Shown here: positions 54,720 through 64,000 of the stretch, in pieces
Numbering within the stretch: position 1 is the first letter of the stretch
How the letters are laid out: each line of letters begins with the position of its first letter
Source of the DNA: an uncultured Halomonas sp.
Lineage (GTDB): Bacteria; Pseudomonadota; Gammaproteobacteria; Pseudomonadales; Halomonadaceae
Assembly: GCF_947493865.1 (NCBI RefSeq)
Contig: NZ_CANLTC010000003.1
Location: forward strand, 124,001-188,000
Length of the DNA stretch: 64,000 bases
Direction of reading: 5' to 3'
Position numbers and translations under genes: made by a program
Notes under the pieces: generated by a model
Seen by the model: only the letters and a program-made list of their open reading frames with translations
Told to the model about the DNA's origin: nothing
The model's database searches: none

Positions 54720-54985
54720 GAGCCTCCCTGATATTCATTTGTCACTCCATGGCAATGTGCATGCTCCCCTGAGCATAGCCATTGTCCAAGGGCTTCACAT
54801 GCCCCGAACCGTGGGTAATCTTACTTAATATCCTCATTCGCGACATTAAAACGACATCATTGGTGTTGTCTTGATTCAAGATTGCGATTCGGTTTGCCGT
54901 TATAACGTTGGCGAGCGTCCGAAAGGGTGAATCTTACGTACTACTTCTTCAAGAAATCGCAGTATGCAATCAATGGAATAGATCG

Positions 54986-57073
54986 ATGATCGACGCTTAC
55001 ACCGGCTATGCTCCGACACTGGTTGGACTGACGCTGCTAGTTGCCGTCATGGCATCGCTGGCAGGGTTTTGTCTGGCGCTTCGAGTACGCCTAAGCCAAG
55101 GGCTCTCTCAAAGGCTATGGTGGGCCGGTGGTTCTCTAGTGATGGGGCTCGGCATGTGGTCGACACACTTCATCGGTAGCCGTGCCACATTGGTCATGGC
55201 GGGCTTGCCCCGGGAGCTGTTGCCGACACTTATTTCGCTGGTATTCGGGGTGTTGACCTCGGCGCTCGCCCTGGCCATCATCCAGACGCGGTGGCTCAGC
55301 GCATGCAAGCTGGTACTTGGTGGAAGTGTAATGGGTATCGGTATTGCCCTTATGCACTATATCGGCATCAGTGCTCTGCATGTCGGCGGTCCGATGTCCT
55401 ACGATCCGCTGCTGTTCATGTTGTCCATCGTCATTGCCGTGAACGGTTCCATGGGTGCGTTGTGGCTAAGCTTTCGCTTGAAGCCCGAGGAGGGCAGAAA
55501 GATCACGCTGTGGAAAACCGGCTCGGGTGCATTGGTCATGGGCATGGCCATTTCGGGCATGGTCTACACTGCAATTGCCGCGGTGGAATTTCCTCATCAG
55601 GGTGTCGCCCTGCAAATCGGCTCTACGATGCCGGACCGGCTGGCGTTCACGATTGCCTTCGCTGCCATCGGCATCATGCTTATCGTGCTGGTGCTGTCGA
55701 TTTACGATGCTCATCTGACTTCCAGCAATGCGCGCCTGGCAGCATCGTTACGCAAGGCCAACTTCGAATTGAAAGCGTTGGTTTCTTGCGATCCGCTCAC
55801 TCGGCTTCCTAACCGTCTGTTGCTCGAAGAACGCCTCGACGCGCTATTGACCCAAGGCGAGGCGGGAAAAGAGTTCGCGGTTTTCTTCGTCGATCTCGAT
55901 CGATTCAAGACCATCAACGACTCTCTGGGTCATCACAGTGGCGATGAGCTGATCCAGCAGGTTGCCTCACGGTTGAAGGTGGCAGTGCGCAATTCGGATA
56001 TGCTTGCCCGGGTGGGCGGCGATGAATTCATGATCGTCAGTGCCGAAAACACCGACAAGGCGAGCAGTGCCACGATCGCCAAGCGGATCGTGAGTTCGTT
56101 GAGCAAGGCCTTTCAAATTGACGATAACCTGGTACGTATTACCACCAGTGTCGGGATCAGTCGTTATCCCGCGGATGGCGTCGAGAAGCACGCCCTGATG
56201 ATTCATGCAGACGCGGCCATGTATTCTGCCAAGGATGCCGGTCGCAACACGTTCAAGTTCTTCGAACCCGGAATGAACTCGGTCACCGAGAAACGGGCGC
56301 GCCTTGAAAGTCGTTTGCGCGACGCCATCGACAATGATGCCTTGACCCTGGCCTATCAGCCCAAGGTCAACGTGGTGACTGGCGAGATCACGGGAGTAGA
56401 AGCACTGCTGAGATGGCATGATGCGGAGCTGGGGCATGTGCCGCCGGATGAGGTCATTCCTGTGGCCGAAGAGACCGGGTTGATTCTGCAGATCGGGGAG
56501 TGGGTACTGAAAACCGCCTGTCAACAGTCGATGGATTGGCATGCCCAGGGCTATCCATTGCTCAAGATGGCGGTCAACCTCTCCGCTATCCAGCTCAATA
56601 ACCGGAATTTCATGGAAGTGGTCAGGCGAGTATTGAGCCAGACACAGCTGCCGGCCCAGTATCTCGAACTGGAACTCACGGAGAGTGCGATCATGCAGAA
56701 TCCCGATCGTGCATCGATGATTCTGCGCCGTCTACGCAAGCTGGGTATCACGCTTTCCATCGACGACTTCGGCACCGGCTATTCCAATCTGTCGCAGCTC
56801 AAGCGTTTTCCAATCAACTGCCTGAAGATCGACCGCTCGTTCACCTCTGGCGTAAATTCCGATGCCCAGGATGCTGCTATCGTCAAGGCCGTCGTGGCGA
56901 TGGCCCATAGCCTGAATCTCGAGGTCGTTGCCGAAGGCATCGAAACTCAAGAGCAACTGGCGTTCATTCGCGAGATCAAGGGTCAGCAATACCAGGGCTA
57001 CTTGTGCAGCAAGGCGCTCTCTTCAGAAGACTTCCAGGCCTTCTTGAAGGAACGCTTTCCAATAAACGCCTAG
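54986..57073 (+). CDS. MHYT-GGDEF-EAL c-di-GMP signalling protein
   Basis: About 695 residues. The N-terminal seven-helix MHYT sensor (about 1-240) contains MWSTHFIG, MHYIGISAL and a third similar repeat, whose Met and His residues are thought to bind copper for redox sensing. The GGDEF domain has an intact GGDEF motif (RVGGDEF) and an intact inhibitory RxxD site (RNSD). The EAL domain has EALLRW, ELTESAIMQN, DDFGTGYS and KIDRSF, all catalytic residues present, so both synthesis and hydrolysis are possible. I start it at ATG 54986 (MIDAYTGYAP). Confidence 0.92.
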   Translation: MIDAYTGYAPTLVGLTLLVAVMASLAGFCLALRVRLSQGLSQRLWWAGGSLVMGLGMWSTHFIGSRATLVMAGLPRELLPTLISLVFGVLTSALALAIIQTRWLSACKLVLGGSVMGIGIALMHYIGISALHVGGPMSYDPLLFMLSIVIAVNGSMGALWLSFRLKPEEGRKITLWKTGSGALVMGMAISGMVYTAIAAVEFPHQGVALQIGSTMPDRLAFTIAFAAIGIMLIVLVLSIYDAHLTSSNARLAASLRKANFELKALVSCDPLTRLPNRLLLEERLDALLTQGEAGKEFAVFFVDLDRFKTINDSLGHHSGDELIQQVASRLKVAVRNSDMLARVGGDEFMIVSAENTDKASSATIAKRIVSSLSKAFQIDDNLVRITTSVGISRYPADGVEKHALMIHADAAMYSAKDAGRNTFKFFEPGMNSVTEKRARLESRLRDAIDNDALTLAYQPKVNVVTGEITGVEALLRWHDAELGHVPPDEVIPVAEETGLILQIGEWVLKTACQQSMDWHAQGYPLLKMAVNLSAIQLNNRNFMEVVRRVLSQTQLPAQYLELELTESAIMQNPDRASMILRRLRKLGITLSIDDFGTGYSNLSQLKRFPINCLKIDRSFTSGVNSDAQDAAIVKAVVAMAHSLNLEVVAEGIETQEQLAFIREIKGQQYQGYLCSKALSSEDFQAFLKERFPINA

Positions 57074-57384
57074 CCCGGATATTGCATCAGGTGCCGTGAT
57101 GATCGCTCAGCTAATTGGTTTCACAGGAATTTTTCTGATTGAGCGCCGTACCGGGGTGTACGGTCGATTGAAGGAAAATTATCTGTGGAATCAAGGAGCA
57201 AGCGAGGGCGCGAGCAATCTGGTGCAATATCCGGGCTAGCGGTACATCCGCGAGAGGCAGGTTGCCACTGCGTCTTGCACTCCAGCATTTTCATTCTCGA
57301 GTTGCAGTTTCCCCTATCACACGTGAACTTCTATCATGGGTGTTCGTTCGCGCTTTCGCCTATGAACAAAGGAGTTCGATCATC
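57074..57384. other. Gap before corA; no supported gene
   Basis: About 310 bases between the MHYT-GGDEF-EAL gene and corA. An in-frame extension of corA runs back to 57262 but does not look like CorA. AAAGGAG at 57368-57374 is the corA ribosome-binding site. Nothing else is visible. Confidence 0.5.
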
Positions 57385-58353
57385 ATGATCGTCAATTGCG
57401 TGGCTTACCGGGAAGGTCGCAAGCTTGGCGACATCAATACGTCAGAAATCGCCGATTACGTCAATGAACCCGATTGCTTTGTCTGGGTAGCCCTGAGCGA
57501 TCCCGAGCCCAGGGAGATCGAAATCTTTCAGGATGTCTTCGGGCTTCACGAGCTGGCAGTGGAAGATGCTTTGCATGGTCAGCAGCGTCCAAAGGTGGAA
57601 GAGTATGGCGCTGCCATGTTCGTCTTCATGCGTGTGCTCGACATCAAGGAAGAGGAGATACGCGAAGGCGAGGTGGCTGTCTTTGCCGGGCCTGGCTATG
57701 TGCTTTCGGTTCGCAAACACACCCAGCAAGGGTTTGCCGAAGTGCGCAGCCGCTGCGAACGGGAGCCCGAACTACTCAAGCAAGGTCCTTCCTTCGTGCT
57801 CTATGCCTTGATGGACGCTATTGTCGATCGTTATTTTCCGATGGCCGAGGCGTTTGAAGAGGAACTCGAAACCATCGAGGAGCAGATTTTCATCAAGGAT
57901 GCCGCAGCCCGAACCAATATCGAGCGGCTTTATCAACTCAAGCGCAAGGTCATGACGCTCAAGCATGCGGTGACACCTCTCGCCGAGGCCACGGTGCATC
58001 TATTCGGTGGGCGCGTACCAATGCTTTGTGCCAATACTCAGGAATATTATCGAGACGTCTACGACCATTTACATCGTATCGAGATGGCAGTGGACACCAT
58101 TCGGGAGACCATCAGTACCGCCATTCAGGTCAACCTGTCCGTAGTGGCCATCGATGAAGGCGAGGTGCACAAGGCGTTGGCTGCCTGGGCCGCCATATTC
58201 GCCATGGCAACCATATTGGCAGGCATCTGGGGCATGAACTTCGAGCATATGCCGGAGCTCGATTGGAAATTGGGCTATCCTCTAGCACTAGGGTTGATGG
58301 GGGTTGTCTGCGGCGGACTGTACTACCGTTTTCGCAAGGCAGGCTGGTTGTAA
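57385..58353 (+). CDS. corA: CorA-family magnesium/cobalt transporter
   Basis: A 322-residue divalent-cation channel. A large cytoplasmic domain (1-260) is followed by two C-terminal membrane helices with the selectivity signature Gly-Met-Asn in GMNFEHMPEL between them. VEDALHGQQRPKVEEYG near 60-76 and QLKRKVMTLKHAV near 190 are also family-typical. The ATG at 57385 follows AAAGGAG. The protein is close in type to CorA homologues of pseudomonads. Confidence 0.94.
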   Translation: MIVNCVAYREGRKLGDINTSEIADYVNEPDCFVWVALSDPEPREIEIFQDVFGLHELAVEDALHGQQRPKVEEYGAAMFVFMRVLDIKEEEIREGEVAVFAGPGYVLSVRKHTQQGFAEVRSRCEREPELLKQGPSFVLYALMDAIVDRYFPMAEAFEEELETIEEQIFIKDAAARTNIERLYQLKRKVMTLKHAVTPLAEATVHLFGGRVPMLCANTQEYYRDVYDHLHRIEMAVDTIRETISTAIQVNLSVVAIDEGEVHKALAAWAAIFAMATILAGIWGMNFEHMPELDWKLGYPLALGLMGVVCGGLYYRFRKAGWL

Positions 58354-58476
58354 CACCCACGTTCGATGAGTGAAATCACACCGTCAAGCCAAGCGCAAAT
58401 CTGATGTAAGCTGTATGCTCGACAGAGCAGTAATGCTTCATGGTCAGTATGTGATAGAACAAGGGAGAAAAAACTC

Positions 58477-60198
58477 ATGGCAGAATCGTCTGACAAGCCT
58501 GGCAACAATACGGATAAGCCAGGAAAAACCATTAAAGATAAAGAATCCGACAAGACCGCAACTGGCTCGAGTGACAAGCCGGTTGGCGCGGACAAAGGCA
58601 CCAGCGACTCGGGCACTACCAAGGTCGGCACCGACAAGACCGACGGCGCTGATCGATCGACCAGCAGCTCGGGTAGTAACGAGCCCGGTAAAGGTACGAC
58701 CGGTGTGCGCAGCGATGTAAAGGCTGATGCACAACGGGATGCAGCCGCGGCAGCAGCGACAGCCAAGGGTAGCGGTGGGTCTGACAAGGACTCGGCCGCA
58801 ACCGGCAAGGGCGCCTCTTCGAGCGACAAGAGTCCTGCCACGGCGGATAAGGGATCCAGCAGTACAGCCGGCACTGGGAGCGGGGCCAGCAAGGATACCG
58901 GTAGCCTCGGTGGAAAAGGAACAACCACTTCACAGCAAGGTGCTAGCAGCGGGGGCAACAGTACTGGCTCCAGCACGAGTGGTTCGAGTTCCAGCGGTTC
59001 GAGTATTGGCACAAGTGGTTCCAGTGCCAGCAAGACCAGCGCAAGCGGAGCCAAGACGACTACTGGAGGTTCCAGCACCACTGGCGGCGGATCTGGTGGA
59101 AGCGGCGGCGGTAGCGGTATGAGTGGAGGCAGCGCAGGCGGGCCTTTCAAGGACAACCGGGTTCGCGCCGTCGTTATCGTGGCAGTGATTGCCATCATCG
59201 TCGCTATCTTTATTGCCTCCAATGCAAGCAGTCAGAGGGAGCAATGGAGCAATGAGCGTGATGCCTACGAAGAACGGATTACGACCCTCGAGAGTAACAA
59301 CGATGCGCTTCAGGAGCGTAATTCCGAATTTGAAAAAGCGTACTCCAGCGTCGAATCGGCAGAGAAACAGAAACAGGCGCTAGAAGAACAGAATGCTCAG
59401 GCTCAGGAGCAGCAATCTCAACTGCAATCGAAGATCGAGCAGCTCGAGCAGCAGAAAAAGGAGCAAGAGCAACAGACTCAAGAGGTCACTGCCAATCTCG
59501 AATCCGTGCAGGATAAAACGGAACAGGCGCAGTCTCGACTCGATGACCTCACCCAGCAGCGTGAGTCCGTTCAGGAAGAGCTCGACGCCATTCAGTCCGA
59601 GTTGAAAAAGGCGCAAGACGAGATTGCCAAGGCCGAAGGTCGCAATGCTGAACTCGAGGAGAAGATCAGCACTCGCAACGATCGGCTCGACGATCTGAAT
59701 GAGCAAATCAAGGATAGCGAGTCTGAACTGGCGGATACGCAAGGGCAAACTGCCACTGCCAAGGAAAACCTCGAGCAGGTTCAGAAATCCCTAGAGGATC
59801 TCCAGAAACGTCAGCAGTCGCTGAAGTCGGAAGTTGATTCTGCACAATCACGTTTCGATGACCTGCAGTCGCAGATTCAGTCTCGTAGCCAGCGCTTGAA
59901 TGAGCTGCAAGTACTCATTACCAACGTGCAGCAGCAGTTGTCTCGCATCGAGGATATGAAGTCGTCGTTGTCCGACTTGTCACAGAGTGTCGAATCGGCG
60001 CAGCAAAAGGCAAGCGGCGGCCAGCAAAGCGATCAACAGAGTGATCAGCAAGGCAACAAGCAAGACAGTGATGGCCAGTCCTCGAAGGAACAATCGGACA
60101 GTCAAAAGCAGCAGCAAAAAAAGGGACAGGAGCAGGAGCGACTGCGCCCGGCCAATGAGGAAAAGCAAAACCAGCAGTCATCAAGCGAGCAACAGTAA
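58477..60198 (+). CDS. Ser/Gly/Thr-rich membrane-anchored coiled-coil protein
   Basis: A 573-residue protein in four parts: residues 1-228, low-complexity Ser/Gly/Thr/Lys with repeats such as DKP, SGS and GGSGG; one transmembrane helix at 229-249 (VRAVVIVAVIAIIVAIFIAS); a coiled coil from about 253 to 505 with regular Gln/Glu/Leu heptads (EQLEQQKKEQEQQ); and a Gln/Ser/Lys-rich tail to 573. There is no signal peptide, so the flexible part is probably cytoplasmic and the coil periplasmic, spanning the envelope. No family recognised. GGGAG precedes the ATG and a terminator follows. Confidence 0.82.
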   Translation: MAESSDKPGNNTDKPGKTIKDKESDKTATGSSDKPVGADKGTSDSGTTKVGTDKTDGADRSTSSSGSNEPGKGTTGVRSDVKADAQRDAAAAAATAKGSGGSDKDSAATGKGASSSDKSPATADKGSSSTAGTGSGASKDTGSLGGKGTTTSQQGASSGGNSTGSSTSGSSSSGSSIGTSGSSASKTSASGAKTTTGGSSTTGGGSGGSGGGSGMSGGSAGGPFKDNRVRAVVIVAVIAIIVAIFIASNASSQREQWSNERDAYEERITTLESNNDALQERNSEFEKAYSSVESAEKQKQALEEQNAQAQEQQSQLQSKIEQLEQQKKEQEQQTQEVTANLESVQDKTEQAQSRLDDLTQQRESVQEELDAIQSELKKAQDEIAKAEGRNAELEEKISTRNDRLDDLNEQIKDSESELADTQGQTATAKENLEQVQKSLEDLQKRQQSLKSEVDSAQSRFDDLQSQIQSRSQRLNELQVLITNVQQQLSRIEDMKSSLSDLSQSVESAQQKASGGQQSDQQSDQQGNKQDSDGQSSKEQSDSQKQQQKKGQEQERLRPANEEKQNQQSSSEQQ

Positions 60199-60256
60199 AG
60201 CGTTAGTGAGACTGCAAGCGTGAATCGGCGATAGCCGACCAGCGTTACCCTCAAGA

Positions 60257-60288
60257 AACCGACCGGCCTTAGCGCCGGTCGGTTTTTT
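60257..60288 (+). terminator. Rho-independent terminator after the coiled-coil gene
   Basis: AACCGACCGGC and GCCGGTCGGTT make a perfect 11-base-pair stem with a five-base loop, followed by six T. It lies 59 bases after the stop. Confidence 0.93.
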
Positions 60289-60345
60289 ATGTGTACGATT
60301 TACTAATATTGTCTCTCTCATCATTCTGCATGACATCTATCAATA

Positions 60346-60386
60346 TTGACCGTGATCAATATGCAAATCATTGATCACGCTAAAAT
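60346..60386 (+). promoter_or_regulatory. Predicted FNR/Anr-dependent promoter of torECA
   Basis: TTGACCGTGATCAA at 60346-60359 matches the FNR/Anr consensus TTGAT-N4-ATCAA at nine of ten positions. A TAAAAT minus-10 element lies at 60381-60386, predicting a transcription start near 60393, which places the box centre about 40 bases upstream, the classical position for FNR-type activation. A half-site TTGAT at 60371-60375 lies between. There is no TorR box that I can recognise. Confidence 0.7.
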
Positions 60387-60451
60387 AGTCCCTAAAAGAA
60401 AATGTATACGAGGCGGTATTCAAAACTACCCCACTACACAGGGACAGCACC

Positions 60452-60622
60452 ATGCAGAAAGAAACCACGGCCCCTCAGTCCTCCAAGAAGCGGGAATGGG
60501 CGGCCATGCTATTCGTCGTCTTCGTCTTCTTTCCCATCCTCAGTGTCATGGTCGTCGGTGGCTATGGCTTTGCCGTGTGGATATTCCAGATGTTCTTCGG
60601 CCCTCCCGGACACAACTTTTGA
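60452..60622 (+). CDS. torE: TorE/NapE-family small membrane protein
   Basis: A 56-residue protein with one membrane helix (about 19-43) and the family end WIFQMFFGPPGHNF. TorE is a small protein of unknown detailed role encoded before torC and torA in Shewanella-type tor operons; NapE is its relative in nitrate reductase operons. The torC-torA neighbours decide in favour of TorE. It begins about 65 bases after the predicted promoter minus-10 and ends 34 bases before torC. Confidence 0.85.
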   Translation: MQKETTAPQSSKKREWAAMLFVVFVFFPILSVMVVGGYGFAVWIFQMFFGPPGHNF

Positions 60623-60656
60623 ACGCTACCAACAGACTTTTTGAATGAGGTCCGGC

Positions 60657-61838
60657 ATGGGCAAACTAATGAAGAATCTTTGGCGTGTATTGAAGCGTCC
60701 ACCGGTGCATATCGGCCTGGGCGTCATTGTGCTGTTCAGCTTCATCGGCGGGATCGTCTTCTGGGGCGGCTTCAATACGGCCCTGGAAGTCACCAATACC
60801 GAGGAGTTCTGCGTCAGCTGTCACGAGATGGGCGATAACGTCTATCAGGAATTGCAGACCACCGTGCACTGGGAGAACCGTACCGGGGTACGTGCCACCT
60901 GCCCGGATTGTCATGTGCCGCATAACTGGACGGACAAGATCGCGCGCAAGATGCAGGCCAGCAAGGAGGTATGGGGCGCCATCTTCGGCACCATCGACAC
61001 CCGGGAGAAGTTTCTCGACAAGCGCCTGGAGCTTGCCCAGCACGAATGGGAGCGTTTTTCCGCCAACAAGTCCCTGGAGTGTCGGAATTGCCACGACTAC
61101 GACAGCATGGACTGGGACGCGATGTCCGACGAGGCCGCGCGTTTCATGAAGCGGGCCGCGGAAAAGAACCAGAGCTGCCTGGACTGCCACAAAGGCATCG
61201 CCCACGAATTGCCCAAGCAGATGAACTTCAAGAATCCCCTGCTGGCCAGGCTCGAGCAGCAGGCGCAGGGCGTGGGTCTCGACGAAGGTGAAACCTATTA
61301 CACCGTCAAGCCGGTCACGCTCTACGTGGACGAGGCGCTAACCGAACGCGCCGGGGTGCTCGAATCCGCCAGCGAGGTGACGATGCTCGAGGCCCAGGGC
61401 GACAAGTTCAAGCTCGCGATCAACGACTGGCGCAAGACCAAGGGCTTTGGCCGTGTGCTTTACGAGGACTTCGGTCAGAACATCACCAGCGCCGTGCTCG
61501 AGAAGGAAACGGCACAGAACGAGACGTTGTTCACCAGCGGCGAAGAGAAGGTCGACGATCTGACAGGACTGCCCTGGGTCAAGGTCGAGGCGCAATTCTG
61601 GACCGATACCAAGGCGTTCCTCTCCTCCCGGGAAGAGCTCTGGAACTACGCCAGTGAAACCTACGATGCCAGCTGCAGTATCTGTCATACCGAACCGGCA
61701 CCGGCGCACTTCGATACCAATACCTGGCCGGCAATGTTCGCGGGCATGGTGGGCTTCACCAACATGGATGCCCAGACCCAGGACCTGGTACTGAAGTATC
61801 TGCAGAAGCACTCATCCGACTACGCTGGCGAGCATTGA
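60657..61838 (+). CDS. torC: Pentahaem c-type cytochrome TorC
   Basis: TorC passes electrons from menaquinol to the periplasmic TMAO reductase. The protein of about 393 residues has an N-terminal membrane anchor (about 15-35) and five CxxCH haem sites: CVSCH, CPDCH, CRNCH and CLDCH in the NapC/NirT-like N-terminal part and CSICH in the C-terminal domain specific to TorC. Start at 60657 (MGKLMKNLW) with GAGGT five bases upstream; an ATG four codons earlier is possible. torA begins 12 bases after the stop. Confidence 0.95.
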   Translation: MGKLMKNLWRVLKRPPVHIGLGVIVLFSFIGGIVFWGGFNTALEVTNTEEFCVSCHEMGDNVYQELQTTVHWENRTGVRATCPDCHVPHNWTDKIARKMQASKEVWGAIFGTIDTREKFLDKRLELAQHEWERFSANKSLECRNCHDYDSMDWDAMSDEAARFMKRAAEKNQSCLDCHKGIAHELPKQMNFKNPLLARLEQQAQGVGLDEGETYYTVKPVTLYVDEALTERAGVLESASEVTMLEAQGDKFKLAINDWRKTKGFGRVLYEDFGQNITSAVLEKETAQNETLFTSGEEKVDDLTGLPWVKVEAQFWTDTKAFLSSREELWNYASETYDASCSICHTEPAPAHFDTNTWPAMFAGMVGFTNMDAQTQDLVLKYLQKHSSDYAGEH

Positions 61839-61849
61839 GGCGAGAAGAC

Positions 61850-64000
61850 ATGGCAATTTCACGTAGAACCTTTCTCAAAGGCCTGGCGGCGAGTGGTGCC
61901 GCCTCGTTGATCGGCCCAGGGCTATTGGCGCGCAGCGCGACGGCCAGCGTTTCGGTAGAGGGCACCTGGAAGATGGCCGGTTCCCACTGGGGCGCCTTCA
62001 AGGCGCTGGTCAAGGGCGGCAGGGTGGCCGAGGTCAAGCCGTTCGACGCCGATCGCTACCCGACGGACATGCTCAATGGCATCAAGGGGTTGATCTACAA
62101 CCCCTCGCGCATTCGCTACCCGATGGTGCGTCTGGATTGGCTCAAGAACCGGGAGAACGGCGACCGCACCCAGCGCGGCGACAACCGCTTCGTGCGTCTG
62201 ACCTGGGATTCGGCGCTGGATCTCTTCTATGAGGAGCTGGAGCGGGTCCAGAAGAACTATGGCCCCTGGGCGCTCTATGCCGGGGCCACCGGCTGGCGCC
62301 AGACCGGTCAGATGCACAGCTGCGGCAACCACATGCAGCGGGCGGTGGCTATGCATGGCTACTTCGTCAAGAAGGTCGGCGACTACTCCACCGGTGCCGG
62401 CCAAAGCATCCTGCCCTACGTGCTCGGCTCCACCGAGGTCTATAGTCAGGGCACCTCCTGGCCGCTGATCCTCGAGAACAGCAAGACCATCGTGCTGTGG
62501 GCCAACGACCCCTACAAGAACCTGCAGGTGGGTTGGAACTGCGAGACCCACGAGTCCTACGAATACCTGGAGCAGCTCAAGAGCAAGATCGCCGACGGCA
62601 GCATTCGCGTCATCAGCGTCGACCCGGTGCGCACCAAGAGCCAGAAGTACCTGGGATGCGAACAGCTCTACATCAATCCGATGACCGATGTCGCCTTCAT
62701 GCTGGCGCTGGCGCATACCCTGTATCAGGAGGAGCTGTACGACAAGGCGTTCATCGAGGCCTATGCCCTGGGCTTCGAGCCCTTCATGGAGTACGTGCTG
62801 GGCAAGGCGGATGACAACACCGAGAAGACGCCGGAGTGGGCCGAGGCACTCTGCGGCGTGCCGGCGGACGAGATTCGGGAATTCGCGCGGCTATTGGCCA
62901 GCGACCGCACCCAGCTCATCTTCGGCTGGGCGATTCAGCGCCAGCAACACGGCGAGCAGCCCTATTGGATGGGGGCGGTGCTGGCCGCCATGCTGGGCCA
63001 GATTGGCCTGCCCGGCGGCGGCATCAGCTATGCCCACCACTACAGCTCCATCGGCGTGCCGGCCTCCGGGGCCAGTGCGCCGGGGGCGTTTCCACGTAAC
63101 GTCGATACGGGCAAGACGCCCAAGTACGACAATGCCGACTTCAAGGGCGCCAACGACACCATCCCCGTGGCGCGCTGGATCGACTGTCTGCTCGATCCGG
63201 GTGGCAAGATTCAGTACAACGGCAGCGAAGTGACCTTCCCGGATATCAAGATGTGTATCTTCAGTGGCTGCAATCCCTGGCATCACCACCAGGATCACAA
63301 TCGCATGAAGAAGGCCTTCCACAAGCTCGAGACCGTGGTCACCATCGATTACTCCTGGAACGCCACCTGTCGTTTCTCGGACCTGGTGCTGCCGGCCTGC
63401 ACCCAGTTCGAGCGCAACGACATCGACATCTACGGCTCCTACTCCAATCGCGGTTTGCTGGCCATGCACAAGCTGGTCGATCCGCTGTTCCACTCGCGCA
63501 CTGACTTCGACATCTTCACCGATCTATGCCGGCGTTTCGGGCGACACGAGGAATACGCCCAGGGCATGGATGAGATGCAGTGGGTGAAAAAGCTCTATGA
63601 CGAGTGCAAGGACGCCAACAGCGAAGAAGTGCCTTCGCCCTCCGGCCCGAAAGTGCGCTTCCCCATGCCGGAATTCGAGCAGTTCTGGCAGGATGGCTAC
63701 GTCGACTTTGGCGCCGGCGACCCCTGGGTACGCCATGCGGATTTCCGCGAGGCACCGGAGGTCAATGCACTGGGTACGCCTTCCGGTTTCATCGAGATCA
63801 CCAGCCGCAAGATCGACCGCTACGGCTACGACGACTGCAAGGGGTACCCCACCTGGATGGAGAAAGCGGAACGCTCCCATGGTGGCCCCAACTCGGACAA
63901 GTACCCGCTGTGGTTGCAATCGGTCCATCCGGATCAACGCCTGCACTCCCAGATGTGCGAAGCCGACGAGTACCGTGCCACCTATACCGTGCAGGGCCGC
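61850..64000 (+). CDS. torA: Trimethylamine-N-oxide reductase TorA, 3' end beyond window
   Basis: TorA is the periplasmic molybdenum enzyme that reduces TMAO to trimethylamine. The first 717 codons are visible and open to the window edge; the family has about 830. A Tat signal is present ([13 protein letters not shown]), followed by the molybdopterin guanine dinucleotide-binding fold. YSTGAGQ near residue 180 corresponds to the segment bearing the serine ligand of molybdenum in E. coli TorA (YSTGAAQ). [17 protein letters not shown] and [16 protein letters not shown] belong to the substrate and cofactor funnel. Expected torD lies outside the window. Confidence 0.95.
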   Translation, partial: MAISRRTFLKGLAASGAASLIGPGLLARSATASVSVEGTWKMAGSHWGAFKALVKGGRVAEVKPFDADRYPTDMLNGIKGLIYNPSRIRYPMVRLDWLKNRENGDRTQRGDNRFVRLTWDSALDLFYEELERVQKNYGPWALYAGATGWRQTGQMHSCGNHMQRAVAMHGYFVKKVGDYSTGAGQSILPYVLGSTEVYSQGTSWPLILENSKTIVLWANDPYKNLQVGWNCETHESYEYLEQLKSKIADGSIRVISVDPVRTKSQKYLGCEQLYINPMTDVAFMLALAHTLYQEELYDKAFIEAYALGFEPFMEYVLGKADDNTEKTPEWAEALCGVPADEIREFARLLASDRTQLIFGWAIQRQQHGEQPYWMGAVLAAMLGQIGLPGGGISYAHHYSSIGVPASGASAPGAFPRNVDTGKTPKYDNADFKGANDTIPVARWIDCLLDPGGKIQYNGSEVTFPDIKMCIFSGCNPWHHHQDHNRMKKAFHKLETVVTIDYSWNATCRFSDLVLPACTQFERNDIDIYGSYSNRGLLAMHKLVDPLFHSRTDFDIFTDLCRRFGRHEEYAQGMDEMQWVKKLYDECKDANSEEVPSPSGPKVRFPMPEFEQFWQDGYVDFGAGDPWVRHADFREAPEVNALGTPSGFIEITSRKIDRYGYDDCKGYPTWMEKAERSHGGPNSDKYPLWLQSVHPDQRLHSQMCEADEYRATYTVQGR

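Noticed and set aside
1..64000. CRISPR array or rRNA operon
   Set aside because: I found no regularly spaced direct repeats of CRISPR type and no rRNA sequence. The regular repeats present are attC sites, which differ in sequence and spacing.

Overview
The window comes from a gammaproteobacterium, most probably a Halomonas-type member of the Halomonadaceae. This is inferred from protein flavour and gene order: GC-rich core genes, acidic proteins, a gacA/uvrY-uvrC-pgsA-tRNA(Gly,Cys,Leu) block and an rsxABCDGE-nth block, both in the same order as in Escherichia coli, plus TRAP transporters and a torECA trimethylamine N-oxide respiration operon. No 16S rRNA is present, so the genus is inference.

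Layout. 1-4.0 kb: lapA (cut by the window edge), ihfB, sdhE-ygfX, nadB and a FUSC-type membrane protein. 4.1-7.8 kb: three tRNAs, pgsA, uvrC and the response regulator gacA, all on the minus strand. 8-14.6 kb: tRNA-Ala, an orphan ABC ATPase next to argF, grxD, rnt, argG, a HlyU-like protein, a glutathione transferase and a DUF1161 protein. 14.6-18.6 kb: an ElyC/YdcF-like protein, then a three-gene unit made of a CstA-family transporter, a small protein ending in Cys-Cys, and a cysteine-free ArsA/Get3-like ATPase. 18.6-24.9 kb: nth and the Rsx/Rnf electron-transport complex. 25-34.1 kb: a catabolic cluster with a YtcJ-type amidohydrolase, a LysR regulator, an AbgB-like hydrolase, a thiamine-diphosphate decarboxylase and a TRAP transporter. 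34.1-39.4 kb: a COG0523 GTPase with a small upstream ORF, a CHASE4-like/GGDEF protein and metG.

39.4-45.6 kb is the clearest accessory region. It is AT-rich and carries five same-strand ORFs, four of them followed by integron attC-like sites, with no integrase visible (a CALIN-type cassette cluster). A diverged copy of the first 39 codons of polB follows, then two divergent toxin-antitoxin modules (brnTA and yefM-yoeB), then the intact polB gene.

48-60.2 kb returns to core and stress genes: a 157-bp MITE-like element, alpha-carbonic anhydrase, a DUF421 protein, a NUDIX hydrolase, a rhomboid protease, a parvulin isomerase, a phospholipase-D-like protein, a 24-residue membrane peptide, a TerB-like protein, a YihY/BrkB protein, an MHYT-GGDEF-EAL protein, corA and a Ser/Gly-rich coiled-coil membrane protein. 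The window ends in torE-torC-torA under a predicted FNR/Anr box; torA runs off the edge.

The best candidates for undescribed biology are the CstA / CC-tail protein / ArsA-like ATPase unit, the cassette genes of unknown function between 40.0 and 44.1 kb, and the way a polB fragment, an attC-like palindrome and two TA modules are stacked in front of polB.
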